A stretch of DNA of 64,000 nucleotides from Microvirga lenta (GTDB lineage: Bacteria > Pseudomonadota > Alphaproteobacteria > Rhizobiales > Beijerinckiaceae): positions 248,001 through 312,000 of the forward strand of contig NZ_JAJBBR010000004.1 in the NCBI RefSeq assembly GCF_020532555.1, given 5' to 3'. A program made the position numbers and the translations under genes. Shown here in pieces: positions 1-10,883 of this stretch (position 1 is the first letter of the stretch; every line of letters starts with the position of its first letter). Below the pieces are notes generated by a model that worked only from the letters and a program-made list of their open reading frames with translations, had not been told where the DNA came from and ran no database searches.

Positions 1-669
1 GGTCACGCGGGGATTCACGTCCACGGCGAAGTCGCGTCCGTTCTCGGTGAATTCCCACCGGTAGGGGGCGACCTGCGGGTTGGGCCGCCAGCCGATGCAG
101 TGATGCTTCGGCAGATCCCGGGGATGGGCAGGTGCACCATGCTGGGCCAGATAATCCGGGGAGGCCATCACCATGTGGCGCTGCTCGTCCGATACCGGAA
201 CGGCGATCATGTCCTGCTCGATGACCTCGCCGAGCCGGACACCTGCATCGAAGCCGTCGGCCACGATGTCGAATTCCTCGTCCGTGACCGTGATGTCGAG
301 GTGGATGTCAGGGTAGGCCGCGAGGAACCCGGCCAGCAGCGAGCCGCTCAGGAACCTCTCGGCGATCGAGGAGACCGTCAGGCGCACCATGCCGCTGGGC
401 CGCTCGCGCATTTCGCCCACGGCTTCCAGTGCGGCGCCGAGATCGTCCATGGCCGGGCGCACCGACTGGTAGAGCCGCTCCCCCGCCTCCGTCAGATGGA
501 GGCTTCGGGTGGTGCGCTGGACAAGAGCCACGCCCATCCGCTCCTCGAGCCGCCGGATGGCCTGGCTGACGGCCGAGCGGGTCACGCCCAGGCGCTCGCT
601 CGCAGCCCGGAAGCTGCGTGCTTCCGCGACCGTCACGAAGACAGCGATGCCGGCGAGGTCTGGGATCAT
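1..669 (-). CDS. LysR-family transcriptional regulator (3' end beyond window)
   Basis: Read on the minus strand from ATG at 669, the product starts MIPDLAGIAVFVTVAEARSF, a winged helix-turn-helix of LysR type (recognition helix around TRSAVSQAIRRLE), followed by the start of the substrate-binding domain. About 223 residues are visible of a usual ~300; the C-terminus lies outside the window. An in-frame ATG at 744 would add 25 residues, but LysR proteins normally begin a few residues before the first helix, so 669 is preferred. It is divergent from the SDR gene at 798, the classic arrangement in which a LysR protein controls its neighbour and itself. The effector cannot be told. Confidence 0.85.
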   Translation of the reverse strand, partial: MIPDLAGIAVFVTVAEARSFRAASERLGVTRSAVSQAIRRLEERMGVALVQRTTRSLHLTEAGERLYQSVRPAMDDLGAALEAVGEMRERPSGMVRLTVSSIAERFLSGSLLAGFLAAYPDIHLDITVTDEEFDIVADGFDAGVRLGEVIEQDMIAVPVSDEQRHMVMASPDYLAQHGAPAHPRDLPKHHCIGWRPNPQVAPYRWEFTENGRDFAVDVNPRVT

Positions 670-797
670 TGGTGACAAAAACTTACCAGCCTGTGCGCGA
701 TCGGCAAGTCGATCGCGCAGGCCGGCAGCGGTATTTCTCGTCATGAGCTCAAGACCACGAAGTCATCGGGGTCCCGGCTCCATTGAGAGGAAATTCC

Positions 798-1526
798 ATG
801 TCCGAGATGAAGATCGTTTTGATTACCGGCGCCTCCAGCGGGATCGGCGACGCCGTGGCTCGGGAGCTGTCCGAAGCCGGTCACGCCGTGGTGGTGGGCG
901 CTCGCCGGACGGACCGCCTGCACGATCTGGTCGGCCGCATCGAGGCTTCCGGCGGCGTCGCACGGGCCCATCGGCTCGATGTCACCTCCCGGGATGATTT
1001 CACCAGGGTCGTGTCCGCGACCCTCGAGGAGTTCGGCCGCATCGATGTGATCGTCAACAATGCGGGCGTCATGCCCTTGTCGCCGCTCAGGGCCCTCAAG
1101 GTGGGCGAGTGGGACCAGATGGTGGATGTCAACATCAAGGGCGTCCTGAACGGGATCGCGGCCGTGCTGCCTCACATGGAGGCCAGAGGCTCAGGTCATG
1201 TGATCAACATCGCATCCATCGGAGCACATCGGGTCTCCCCGGCCGCTGCAGTCTACTGCGCCACCAAGTACGCCGTCTGGGCGATTTCGGACGGGCTTCG
1301 CCAGGAGACGGACCGGTTGCGGGTCACGGTGATCTCGCCGGGCGTCGTCGCGAGCGAGCTGGCGGAGACGATCTCGGACGACACGGCGCGCAAGGCGATG
1401 GTGGAGTTCCGCAGGCTTGCCATCGAGCCGGATGCGATCGGCCGGGCGGTCCGCTATGCGATCGAGCAGCCCTCCGATGTGGACGTGAGCGAGATCGTCG
1501 TTCGTCCGACGGCAAGCCCGCACTGA
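798..1526 (+). CDS. SDR-family NAD(P)-dependent oxidoreductase
   Basis: A 242-residue classical short-chain dehydrogenase. The cofactor motif TGASSGIG lies near residue 10, NNAG near residue 85, and the catalytic S...YCATK set around residues 140-157. The ATG at 798 follows a GAGAGGAAA ribosome site; a TTG at 783 is less likely. The sequence resembles the YdfG/serine-dehydrogenase-like cytosolic SDRs, often annotated as general oxidoreductases; the substrate is unknown. It is divergent from a LysR regulator and lies 15 bases upstream of a small secreted protein gene, with which it is probably co-transcribed. Confidence 0.9.
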   Translation: MSEMKIVLITGASSGIGDAVARELSEAGHAVVVGARRTDRLHDLVGRIEASGGVARAHRLDVTSRDDFTRVVSATLEEFGRIDVIVNNAGVMPLSPLRALKVGEWDQMVDVNIKGVLNGIAAVLPHMEARGSGHVINIASIGAHRVSPAAAVYCATKYAVWAISDGLRQETDRLRVTVISPGVVASELAETISDDTARKAMVEFRRLAIEPDAIGRAVRYAIEQPSDVDVSEIVVRPTASPH

Positions 1527-1541
1527 AGAGAGGAGTCTTCG

Positions 1542-1910
1542 ATGCCACGCAATGACATCGCCCTCGTCCTTGCGGTCGCAATGGCGGCCGCACCGGGGGC
1601 GCTCGCGCAGTCCGATATTTCCGATCAACCCCGGTCCAAGGAAGCAGCCGGCATGACAACTCACCCTTATCTCGGCATGTGGGTCACCAAGGACGGCCAC
1701 ATTCGCCAGGAGCTTCTCCCGAGCGGCCGTTATGACGAGGCGCGGGGCAGCCGCAGGAGCGCCTATCGGGGACGCTATGAGATCCGCGGCAACAAAATCG
1801 ACTACTGGGACGATACGGGATTTACGGCCGACGGTGAGTTCATCGACGGCGTCCTCCACCACGGCGGAATGCTGTTCTACAGGGAAGAACAGGTGAAGCC
1901 GCGTCCCTGA
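1542..1910 (+). CDS. Small secreted Atu4866-domain protein
   Basis: 122 residues with a clear signal peptide (hydrophobic core VLAVAMAAAPGALA, cleavage after ALA near residue 22), so it is likely periplasmic. The mature part, TTHPYLGMWVTKDGHIRQEL through YRGRYEIRGNKIDYWDDTGF, matches the Atu4866 family, a small beta-barrel domain with a streptavidin-like fold of unknown ligand. A GAGAGGAG ribosome site precedes the ATG. It follows the SDR gene by 15 bases, so the two and the divergent LysR probably form one inducible unit. Function unknown. Confidence 0.8.
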   Translation: MPRNDIALVLAVAMAAAPGALAQSDISDQPRSKEAAGMTTHPYLGMWVTKDGHIRQELLPSGRYDEARGSRRSAYRGRYEIRGNKIDYWDDTGFTADGEFIDGVLHHGGMLFYREEQVKPRP

Positions 1911-1921
1911 CGCGCGGTGCG

Positions 1922-1953
1922 ATCCCCGCCACGGCACCATGCGTGGCGGGGAT
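1922..1953. terminator. Hairpin between convergent genes
   Basis: A perfect 12-bp stem (ATCCCCGCCACG at 1922-1933 pairing with CGTGGCGGGGAT at 1942-1953) with an 8-base loop lies between the ends of the Atu4866 gene and gyrB. There is no good T-run on either side, so termination is inferred from position and stem strength. Confidence 0.55.
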
Positions 1954-1965
1954 TCAGGCGTCCGA

Positions 1966-4482
<2,517 letters not shown>

Positions 4483-4489
4483 TCACCCC

Positions 4490-4509
4490 CGCGCGCATAC
4501 GCGCGCGTG
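4490..4509. promoter_or_regulatory. GC-rich hairpin and alternating purine/pyrimidine tract upstream of gyrB
   Basis: Twenty bases alternate strictly between pyrimidine and purine, mostly CG steps with a central ATAC, and also form a 7-bp inverted repeat (CGCGCGC at 4490-4496, GCGCGCG at 4501-4507). It sits about 100 bp upstream of gyrB and 40 bp downstream of the lysE-type gene. It may act as a terminator for the upstream gene or as a supercoiling-sensitive (Z-DNA-prone) element; both are inference. Confidence 0.4.
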
Positions 4510-4550
4510 GGAAAGCGTGGAAAAACAGCAGAAAAAGCCGGAATTTAGGC

Positions 4551-5165
4551 TCAGCGCGAGGCTATCGCAGCGGCAGCCCCGGCCATGACGGTTCCGGTGG
4601 TCCGGTTGAGGATGCGGATCGCCCTCGGGCTGGTGAAGAGACGCCGCGCCCGGGCCGCGAGGCCGATATAGGCGGCGAACACCACCCCCAGCACCGTCAG
4701 GGTCGCGGCCACGAGTTCCGCATAGCCCAAAACCGTGATCCGGGTCAGGTCGAGAAGGGTCGGCAGGAGCGCCAGGTAGAACACCATGACCTTCGGGTTG
4801 CCCATGGTGACTGCGAGGCCCGCCAGGAAGAGCTTGGCCGGATGCTCGGCCTTCCGGTCGACCTCCACCTCCTGCGGGGCGGCAGGGGCCGTCCAGAGCC
4901 TGTAGGCGATGTAGAGCAGGTAGGCGGCGCCGGCCCATTTCACCACCAGGAAGACCCCGTGGAAGGTCTGCGCGAGCGCCGCCAGCCCGACGATGGCGAA
5001 GGTCAGCCAGACCACGTCTCCGATGGCGAGCCCCGCGCTGAAGGCGGCCGCGCCCTGGGTTCCCCGCCCCAGCACCCGCGCCACGATGGCGGCGATCCCC
5101 GGCCCCGGGGAGGCCGCGGCGATGAACAGGGCGGTGGCGAAGACGAGAAGGCCGGCGAGGTCCAT
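4551..5165 (-). CDS. LysE/RhtB-family amino-acid exporter
   Basis: 204 residues with the six-helix pattern of the LysE/RhtB translocator family. The N-terminal helix carries ASPGPGIAAIVARVLGRG, the family signature around SPGP near residue 19, and LAVTMGNPKVMVFYLALLP is the fourth-helix NPK motif near residue 120. It is an inner-membrane protein; members export amino acids or related small molecules by proton antiport, and the substrate here cannot be told. The start is 2 bases after the CPBP protease stop, so it is co-transcribed with recF and the protease, an insertion between recF and gyrB. Confidence 0.88.
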   Translation of the reverse strand: MDLAGLLVFATALFIAAASPGPGIAAIVARVLGRGTQGAAAFSAGLAIGDVVWLTFAIVGLAALAQTFHGVFLVVKWAGAAYLLYIAYRLWTAPAAPQEVEVDRKAEHPAKLFLAGLAVTMGNPKVMVFYLALLPTLLDLTRITVLGYAELVAATLTVLGVVFAAYIGLAARARRLFTSPRAIRILNRTTGTVMAGAAAAIASR

Positions 5166-5167
5166 GA

Positions 5168-5953
5168 CTAGAGCCCCAGAAGGACAAGAAACGGCGTTGC
5201 GATCCAGAATATCACATGAGTGGCCATGTGCGCCAACATGGCGTGTTCCAGGCTGCGGGAGGCGTAGAGCCAGCCGTAGACGAGCCCGAGCAGGCCGTTG
5301 AGGCCGAGCGTCCGCAGGATCAGCACGGTATCGGGCTGGGCCATGCCTGAGAGGGCCGGCAGATGCCCCGCCGCGAAGAGGAGACTCGCCGGGGCGATGG
5401 CCGCCCAGACGAGCCAGAGGGGGCGCTTCCGGCGCAGGAGGCGGGTGCCGAGCCAGAGGAAGAGGGTCATGAGGCCGAAGCGGGTCATGAGTTCCTCGGT
5501 GATGCCGCCGTAGAGGAGCGCCATGACCTTTCCGGTCAGCGGAGCGTCGTCGAGGCGCGGAATTCCGGCGAAGGAGGCCGGATGGAGCTGGCGCAGGACC
5601 AGATCCACGGCCGCGGCCACCGTTCCGGCGAGAGCCGCGAGGAGCAGGGCGAAGAGCCAGCCTCCCGCCGCCGTTTCGGGCGCGGCCTGGCCGCGGCAGC
5701 GGCGCTGGACGAGGGAAACGAGGCCCGCCCGCTCGCTCAGGCCCACCCCGACGGCCACCGCCGCCAGGAGCAGCAGGGTCGGCTGGACCAGCAGGATGGC
5801 AGCCAGGGCCGTCTCCGAGAGCGGCGGCGCGTCCGGCAGGTGCTGGATCTGCGCGATGGTGGGCCCGAGGGTGGGGACCAGGGACAGGATTCCGAGAAGC
5901 CCGAGGCCGCTCAACACGAGGAAGGGGCGGGCGAATGCCATGGCGCGGGTCAT
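5168..5953 (-). CDS. CPBP-family intramembrane metalloprotease
   Basis: 261 residues, a polytopic membrane protein. The CPBP (Abi/CAAX protease) signature is present: GGITEELMTRFGLM gives the EExxxR motif, followed by LLFAAGHLPAL and a last helix with LEHAMLAHMATHVIFW, supplying the conserved histidines. The ATG at 5953 overlaps the recF stop codon (ATGA). Family members are glutamic-type intramembrane proteases used in prenyl-protein processing or self-immunity; the role here is unknown. Its coupling to recF suggests only shared expression. Confidence 0.85.
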   Translation of the reverse strand: MTRAMAFARPFLVLSGLGLLGILSLVPTLGPTIAQIQHLPDAPPLSETALAAILLVQPTLLLLAAVAVGVGLSERAGLVSLVQRRCRGQAAPETAAGGWLFALLLAALAGTVAAAVDLVLRQLHPASFAGIPRLDDAPLTGKVMALLYGGITEELMTRFGLMTLFLWLGTRLLRRKRPLWLVWAAIAPASLLFAAGHLPALSGMAQPDTVLILRTLGLNGLLGLVYGWLYASRSLEHAMLAHMATHVIFWIATPFLVLLGL

Positions 5954-7110
5954 AAGGCCGTCAGGGCCTCCACATGGCCGGGGCTTACCTGGAGAATGTC
6001 CGCGCGGCCCGCCAGCTCCGCGAACAGGCTCGGATCCGCGCCCGTCATCCAGACCTGGCCGCCCAGCGCCTCCAGGGCCGCGAACAGGCCCGCCCGGCGG
6101 CGGGGATCGAGATGGGCGGCGACCTCGTCGAGAAGCACGAAGGGCGCGATGCCGCTCATGCTGGCCACGAGCCGCGCATGGGCCAGCACCAGGCCGATGA
6201 GGAGCGCCTTCTGCTCGCCGGTGGAGGCCATGCCGGCGGGAATGTCCTTCGGGCCGTGGCGCACGAGCAGGTCCGTCGCCTGCGGCCCCACGAGGGTGCG
6301 CCCCGCCGCCCGGTCGCGGGGGCGCTGGTCGCGCAGGATCGCCCGGTAGCGGTCCTCCGCGTCCACGGCGGGAAGGGCCGCCACCAGGGCGTCGATCTCG
6401 CCCTCCAGGCTCAGGGTCGCGAACGGGAAGGGCGATTCCTCCTCGCGGGTCTCCTGGATCAGGGCGGCGAGCCGCCCGACCGTCTCCTGGCGCGCCGCCG
6501 CCACCGCGATGGCCAGCTCCGCCACCTCCCGCTCCAGGGCGTCGAGCCAGAGGCGGTCGTCGGGATTCTCCTCCAGCACCCGGTTGCGGGAGCGCAGCGC
6601 CCGTTCCAGTGCGTTCACCCGCGTGCCGTGCTCCGCATCGACCGCCAGGACGAGCCGGTCGAGGAAGCGGCGGCGATCGCCGGCCGGTCCGCGAAAGAGG
6701 GCGTCGAGATCCGGCGTCAGCCAGACGATGCGCAGGTGCTCGGCAAAGGCGGCCGGCGAGGACGCCGCCATGCCGTCGATGCGGCAGATGCGGGAGGCCC
6801 GCGCCGCCTCGCCCTGAAGCTCCAGGCCGGTTCCGAGGCGGTGCTCGCCGTAAGGGGTGTCGAGGGCGACCGAGATGGCGAACGAGCCCGCTCCGCCCTG
6901 GCGCGCCATGTCGCCGAGTTCCGCCCGCCGCAGGCCGCGGCCGGGCATGAAGAGCGAGATCGCCTCGAGGATGTTGGTCTTGCCCGCCCCGTTCTCGCCC
7001 ACCAGCGCCACGAGCGGGCGCGACACGGCGAGGTCCAGGCTCGCATAGGTGCGGAAATCCTGGAGGATGAGGCGGACGATTCGCGAAGCGGCGAGGGGGG
7101 CGGAGGACAT
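5950..7110 (-). CDS. recF: DNA replication and repair protein RecF
   Basis: 386 residues. RecF is an SMC-like ATPase that, with RecO and RecR, loads RecA at gapped DNA. Visible: N-terminal FRTYASLDLAVSRPLVALVGENGAGKTNILEAIS with Walker A GENGAGKTN near residue 36, and the C-terminal signature GEQKALLIGLVLAHA followed by Walker B PFVLLDEVAAHLD. Length and motifs are normal. It lies downstream of dnaN in the conserved order, with a repeat element in the 214-bp gap, and its stop overlaps the start of the CPBP protease gene. Confidence 0.96.
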   Translation of the reverse strand: MSSAPLAASRIVRLILQDFRTYASLDLAVSRPLVALVGENGAGKTNILEAISLFMPGRGLRRAELGDMARQGGAGSFAISVALDTPYGEHRLGTGLELQGEAARASRICRIDGMAASSPAAFAEHLRIVWLTPDLDALFRGPAGDRRRFLDRLVLAVDAEHGTRVNALERALRSRNRVLEENPDDRLWLDALEREVAELAIAVAAARQETVGRLAALIQETREEESPFPFATLSLEGEIDALVAALPAVDAEDRYRAILRDQRPRDRAAGRTLVGPQATDLLVRHGPKDIPAGMASTGEQKALLIGLVLAHARLVASMSGIAPFVLLDEVAAHLDPRRRAGLFAALEALGGQVWMTGADPSLFAELAGRADILQVSPGHVEALTAL

Positions 7111-7175
7111 GTGCGCCCTTCATTCAAGAGCGGGCGCGAAAGATCAAGCGGATTGGTTGGCCTGAAAGCCGGCTC

Positions 7176-7317
7176 CGTCATTCCGGGACGCACCGGAGGT
7201 GCGGGCCCGGAATCCACGAACCCCAACGTCTTGGGACGAGGTGAAGCGCTCTTCCTGCTCTTCCGAAATCTCGGCCGCTACAGGTTCCGGGCTGCGCTTC
7301 GCGGCGCCGGAATGACG
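7176..7317. repeat. Interspersed palindromic repeat (CGTCATTCCGG type)
   Basis: About 142 bp bounded by the inverted ends CGTCATTCCGG (7176-7186) and CCGGAATGACG (7307-7317), with internal GCGGGCCCGGAATCC and GGTTCCGGGCTGCGCTTCGC segments. This resembles the short non-coding palindromic repeats scattered between genes in many Hyphomicrobiales. It occupies most of the recF-dnaN gap. Family identity is recalled, not searched. Confidence 0.65.
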
Positions 7318-7324
7318 ACGGGGC

Positions 7325-8443
7325 TCACACCCGCATCGGCATCAGCACGTAGAGGGCGGAGGCGCCCTCGCGGTCCTGGACCAGGGTGGGAGAGCCGGGA
7401 TCGGCGAGCTTGAACAGGGCGGTGTCGCCGTCGAGCTGGGCCGTGATGTCGAGGAGATAGCGGGCGTTGAAGCCGATATCGATCGGCGCCGCGTCGTAAT
7501 CGACCTCGATCTCCTCCGTCGCGCTGCCCGAATCCGGGTTGTTGACGGTGAGCGTCAGGCGGCCCTCGTTGAGCGCCAGCTTCACGGCGCGGCCCCGCTC
7601 CGACGAGATGGTGGAGACGCGGTCCACCGCCTTGGCGAAATCGCTGCGCTCGACCGTGAGGAGCTTGTCGTTGCCGCTGGGGATCACGCGCTGGTAGTCC
7701 GGGAAGGTGCCGTCGATGAGCTTGGAGGTCAGCACGACGCCGTCGAAGGTCAGACGCACCTTGGCGGAGGAAAGCTCGATGGTGATGCTCTCCGAGCCGT
7801 CCTCGACCAGCTTGACGATCTCGGCCACGGCCTTGCGCGGAACGATCACGCCCGGCATGCCCTCGGAGCCCGCGGGCGCGGGCATCTCGACCCGGGCGAG
7901 GCGGTGTCCGTCCGTCGCCACCGCGCGCATCATGGTGGTGCCGCTCACGTCGATGGTGTGGAGGAAGATGCCGTTGAGGTAGTAGCGCGTCTCCTCGGTC
8001 GAGATCGCGAACTGGGTCTTCTCGATGAGGCGCTTGAGGTCGGCTGCCGCGAGGGTGAAGCGGTGCGGCAGGTCGCCGGCGGCGAGATCGGGAAAATCGC
8101 TTTCGGGCAGGGCCTGCAGCATGAAGCGCGAGCGGCCCGAGCGGATCTGCATCTGGCCCGTATCGCCCGTCGTCTCCAGGGAGACCTGCGAGCCGTCCGG
8201 CAATTTGCGGACGATGTCGTAGATCATGTAGGCCGGAACGGTGGTCGAGCCCGCATCCGTGATGTCGGCGGCGATCGTCTCGGTCACCTCGATGTCCAGG
8301 TCCGTCGCCTTCAGGCGCAGGGTTCCGTCCTCCGCGCGCAGGAGAACGTTGGACAGGATCGGAATGGTGTTGCGCCGCTCGACGACGCGATGCACATGCC
8401 CGAGCGCCTTCAGAAGGGCGGCGCGCTCAACAGTCACTCTCAT
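7325..8443 (-). CDS. dnaN: DNA polymerase III sliding clamp, beta subunit
   Basis: 372 residues, the normal size of the three-domain beta clamp that tethers Pol III to DNA. The start MRVTVERAALLKALGHVHRVVERR and the end ASALYVLMPMRV are both family signatures; ATDGHRLA marks the second domain. A longer open frame to 8551 exists, but 8443 matches the conserved N-terminus. It follows dnaA by 158 bp and precedes recF, on the same strand. Confidence 0.97.
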   Translation of the reverse strand: MRVTVERAALLKALGHVHRVVERRNTIPILSNVLLRAEDGTLRLKATDLDIEVTETIAADITDAGSTTVPAYMIYDIVRKLPDGSQVSLETTGDTGQMQIRSGRSRFMLQALPESDFPDLAAGDLPHRFTLAAADLKRLIEKTQFAISTEETRYYLNGIFLHTIDVSGTTMMRAVATDGHRLARVEMPAPAGSEGMPGVIVPRKAVAEIVKLVEDGSESITIELSSAKVRLTFDGVVLTSKLIDGTFPDYQRVIPSGNDKLLTVERSDFAKAVDRVSTISSERGRAVKLALNEGRLTLTVNNPDSGSATEEIEVDYDAAPIDIGFNARYLLDITAQLDGDTALFKLADPGSPTLVQDREGASALYVLMPMRV

Positions 8444-8601
8444 AGTCCCAACACCCGTTTTCGTTGGAATTCTTGGCTCGACCGCCCGGCGCCGGATGGC
8501 CGGGCAGGAAAGCGGGGCGCAAAGATTGGCGGGTGTTGCCGGAGAAAGCAAGGCCGGGCCCCGCTTTCCTCAACAACCCCCGCGCTTTATCGTGCGGATG
8601 C

Positions 8602-10104
8602 CTATTCCTGCAGCATCCGCTTCAGGAGCTCGACCTCGTCGGACAGGGCGTTGTCCTCGCCCAGGGCCTTCTCGATCTTGCGCACCGCGTGGAGCACGGT
8701 GGTGTGGTCGCGCCCGCCGAAGCGGCGGCCGATCTCCGGCAGGGACCGCAGGGTGAGCACCTTGGACAGGTACATGGCGATCTGGCGCGGGCGCACCACG
8801 GCGGCGGTGCGGCGCTCCGAGAGGATGTCCGAGCGGGAGACGTTGTAGCGCGAGGCCACCAGCTTCTGGATGTCCTCGATCTTGACGCGCTTGGGCTCGC
8901 GGTTGCGCACCAGGTCCCGGATCGCGGCCTCCGCCGTTTCCAGCGTGATGGCCGAGCCCGTCAGGGTCGCGTGGGCCAGGAGCCGGTTGACGGCGCCTTC
9001 GAGGTCGCGACCGTTGGCCGTGATGGAGCGGGCCACATAGGAGACCACGCTCGGTCCGACCTCGAAGGTCGGATGAATCTGCTTCAACGCATCGATCCGG
9101 GTGGTGAGGATCGACGCCCGCAGGGCCTCGTCCAGGGCGCCGACCTCGACCACGAGGCCGCCGGCCAGGCGCGAGCGCACCCGCTCGTCGAGGCTCTCCA
9201 GATCCGCCGGCGGGCGGTCCGCCGCGACGACGATCTGGCGGCCCGCATCGATCAGGGAGTTCAGGGTATGGCCGAATTCCTGCTGGATCTGCTTGCCCTG
9301 GATGAACTGCACGTCGTCGATGATGAGCAGGTCGATGCCGCGCAGGCGCTCCTTGAAAGCCAGGGACGTCTGCGCCTTCAGGGAGGCGACGAAGCCGTAC
9401 ATGAAGCGGTCGGCGGTGAGATAGATCACGCGCCGCCCCTGGGAGCGCACCGCATGGCCGATGGCATGAAGGAGGTGCGTCTTGCCGAGGCCCACGCCCG
9501 CATGGAGGTAGAGCGGGTTGTAGATCACCTGCCCGTTCTGGGACTGGGCGACCCGGTCCGCCGCCGCATGGGCGAGGGCGTTCGAGCGGCCGATGATGAA
9601 GCTTTCGAAGGTCAGGCGGGGATCGAGCGGCGCGCCGCCGAGATCGGAGGCCTCGCCGCGCGGCTCGGGCGCCGGCATGGAGACGGGCTTGGCGTCGCTT
9701 TCCGTGCTCGTGCCCACGATGGTCGCGGCCGGGGTCGCGCGCGGCGCCTCGCTGGCCCGGCGCGCCGGCGGGGTCTCGCCCCGGCCCAAGGTGTTGCGGA
9801 CGCCGATGACGATGCGCTCCACATCGGGAGCCTCGGACCGGTACACGGTCAGCACCCGGTCAGAATAGTGGGATTCGATCCAGCTCTTCAGGAAGCGGGT
9901 CGGAACGGTGAGATAGGCGCAGCCCTCCACGACCGCGTCCACCTCCAGCCGGCCGAACCAGCTGGCGAAGATGTCCTCGCCCAGCTCGGCCCTGAGCCGG
10001 CGCTTGACCCTTGCCCATACGTCCGATGCCGTTTGCTCCGCCGAGGGTTCGACACCGCTCTCGCTCGAAGCGGAAAAGGTGCGGTGATCTTCACTGCGCT
10101 GCAT
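8602..10104 (-). CDS. dnaA: Chromosomal replication initiator DnaA
   Basis: 500 residues. DnaA binds 9-mer boxes at oriC and, with ATP, opens the duplex. Visible: N-terminal domain ([18 protein letters not shown]), a variable linker, Walker [16 protein letters not shown] near residue 205, Walker [14 protein letters not shown], sensor segments, and the C-terminal box-binding signature [15 protein letters not shown]. The ATG at 10104 is chosen because GGAGGGG lies just upstream; in-frame ATGs at 10176 and 10203 would give an unusual N-terminal extension. Upstream is a 779-bp gene-free region with DnaA-box-like and GANTC sites, so autoregulation and CcrM-linked control are plausible. Confidence 0.97.
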   Translation of the reverse strand: MQRSEDHRTFSASSESGVEPSAEQTASDVWARVKRRLRAELGEDIFASWFGRLEVDAVVEGCAYLTVPTRFLKSWIESHYSDRVLTVYRSEAPDVERIVIGVRNTLGRGETPPARRASEAPRATPAATIVGTSTESDAKPVSMPAPEPRGEASDLGGAPLDPRLTFESFIIGRSNALAHAAADRVAQSQNGQVIYNPLYLHAGVGLGKTHLLHAIGHAVRSQGRRVIYLTADRFMYGFVASLKAQTSLAFKERLRGIDLLIIDDVQFIQGKQIQQEFGHTLNSLIDAGRQIVVAADRPPADLESLDERVRSRLAGGLVVEVGALDEALRASILTTRIDALKQIHPTFEVGPSVVSYVARSITANGRDLEGAVNRLLAHATLTGSAITLETAEAAIRDLVRNREPKRVKIEDIQKLVASRYNVSRSDILSERRTAAVVRPRQIAMYLSKVLTLRSLPEIGRRFGGRDHTTVLHAVRKIEKALGEDNALSDEVELLKRMLQE

Positions 10105-10197
10105 CAATATCCCCTCCACGAGGTCCCGCTCGAAAAAGGTCGAGACCCCAACGCCACTGCCTGTTTTGAACCCCATAGGCACAAGTGACCCACAGGA

Positions 10198-10270
10198 AGC
10201 CAAAACCTGGCGCCCCCAGTTGTACTAAAGATTTTTGGTTTACCTTTAAGACGAGACAGCCAAACCTGGC
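10198..10270. repeat. Pair of direct repeats AGCCAAAACCTGGC / AGCCAAACCTGGC upstream of dnaA
   Basis: Two near-identical copies begin at 10198 and 10258, 60 bp apart, about 95 to 165 bp upstream of the dnaA start. They flank an A/T-rich stretch containing TACCTTTAAGAC. The spacing is close to six helical turns, compatible with binding of one regulator on the same DNA face. No named regulator motif is recognised. Confidence 0.4.
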
Positions 10271-10778
10271 TATCTTCTCGGCCCCCTCTCAAGTCTTTCC
10301 AAGTGAACCCTGGGCGAGGAACAGACTTTCTCTTGCTTTATAGACGCGTGAAGCAACGCCCCGTCCTCGTGTGTGAGCTCTATACATCGGCACTTGAGTG
10401 GATGACTTCGCGGCGGACCGTCGAAGTGGATTGACCTTACACAGGGGGTAGGGGGGGTGCAACACGGACGAACAGGCGGCCCGAGCCCCGGATGCCCCTA
10501 AAGGCTCCACAGGGCCGTCCACAGCTTTTCACCGACAGCCATAAAGTCCTGACTCTTCAACCGATTCACTGTTCCATCACAGCTTGTCCGCAAGCCGGCA
10601 AAAAGAGTTTTCGCGCAACGTTGATTCACGTTCGATTCGGCCCGAGTCGGGGTGGATAAGGATGCTTCGCGAAGCTTTGCCTGCTAAGATATTGGTTAAG
10701 CTTCGTTTTTCCTGCGCAGTTTCGATCTTGAGCCGACCGCGCTTCACCCCGCGTCCGGGGATAAGAGTCAAGGGCTTA

Positions 10779-10787
10779 TGTGGATAA
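10779..10787 (-). promoter_or_regulatory. DnaA box
   Basis: TGTGGATAA on the plus strand is the exact complement of the consensus TTATCCACA. It lies 35 to 45 bp from the rpsT terminator and within the GANTC cluster. Confidence 0.6.
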
Positions 10788-10818
10788 AACGGGAATTCAT
10801 TAGCCGGGTCGGAATCAT

Positions 10819-10844
10819 GAAAAAACCCGGCCTTTCGGCCGGGT
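10819..10844 (-). terminator. Intrinsic terminator of rpsT
   Basis: ACCCGGCC (10825-10832) pairs with GGCCGGGT (10837-10844) around a TTTC loop; on the minus strand the stem is followed by a run of T. It lies 40 bp past the rpsT stop. Confidence 0.85.
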
Positions 10845-10883
10845 CTCATCCGTCTTGATTAGGAGCAGCGGAAGGGCTGCTTC

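Larger units (their letters stand above)
10105..10883. other. Gene-free dnaA-rpsT region; candidate chromosomal origin
   Basis: No supported gene lies in these 779 bp. The dnaA-distal part holds seven GANTC sites (at 10551, 10563, 10623, 10634, 10644, 10765 and 10812), a TGTGGATAA 9-mer at 10779-10787 (exact reverse complement of the TTATCCACA DnaA box), a one-mismatch copy GGTGGATAA at 10651-10659, an A/T-richer stretch at about 10684-10712, and a CtrA-half-site-like GGTTAA at 10694-10699. Together these resemble alphaproteobacterial origins and dnaA control regions. Whether it is the true oriC is inference; in some alphaproteobacteria the origin lies elsewhere. Confidence 0.5.

Noticed and set aside
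670-744. Longer start for the first LysR gene at 744
   Set aside because: It would add 25 residues of poor LysR character before the helix-turn-helix; 669 gives the usual N-terminus.
5168-7123. 651-codon frame suggesting a RecF-region fusion to the CPBP protease
   Set aside because: Only the last 261 codons code for a protein; the rest overlaps recF out of frame.
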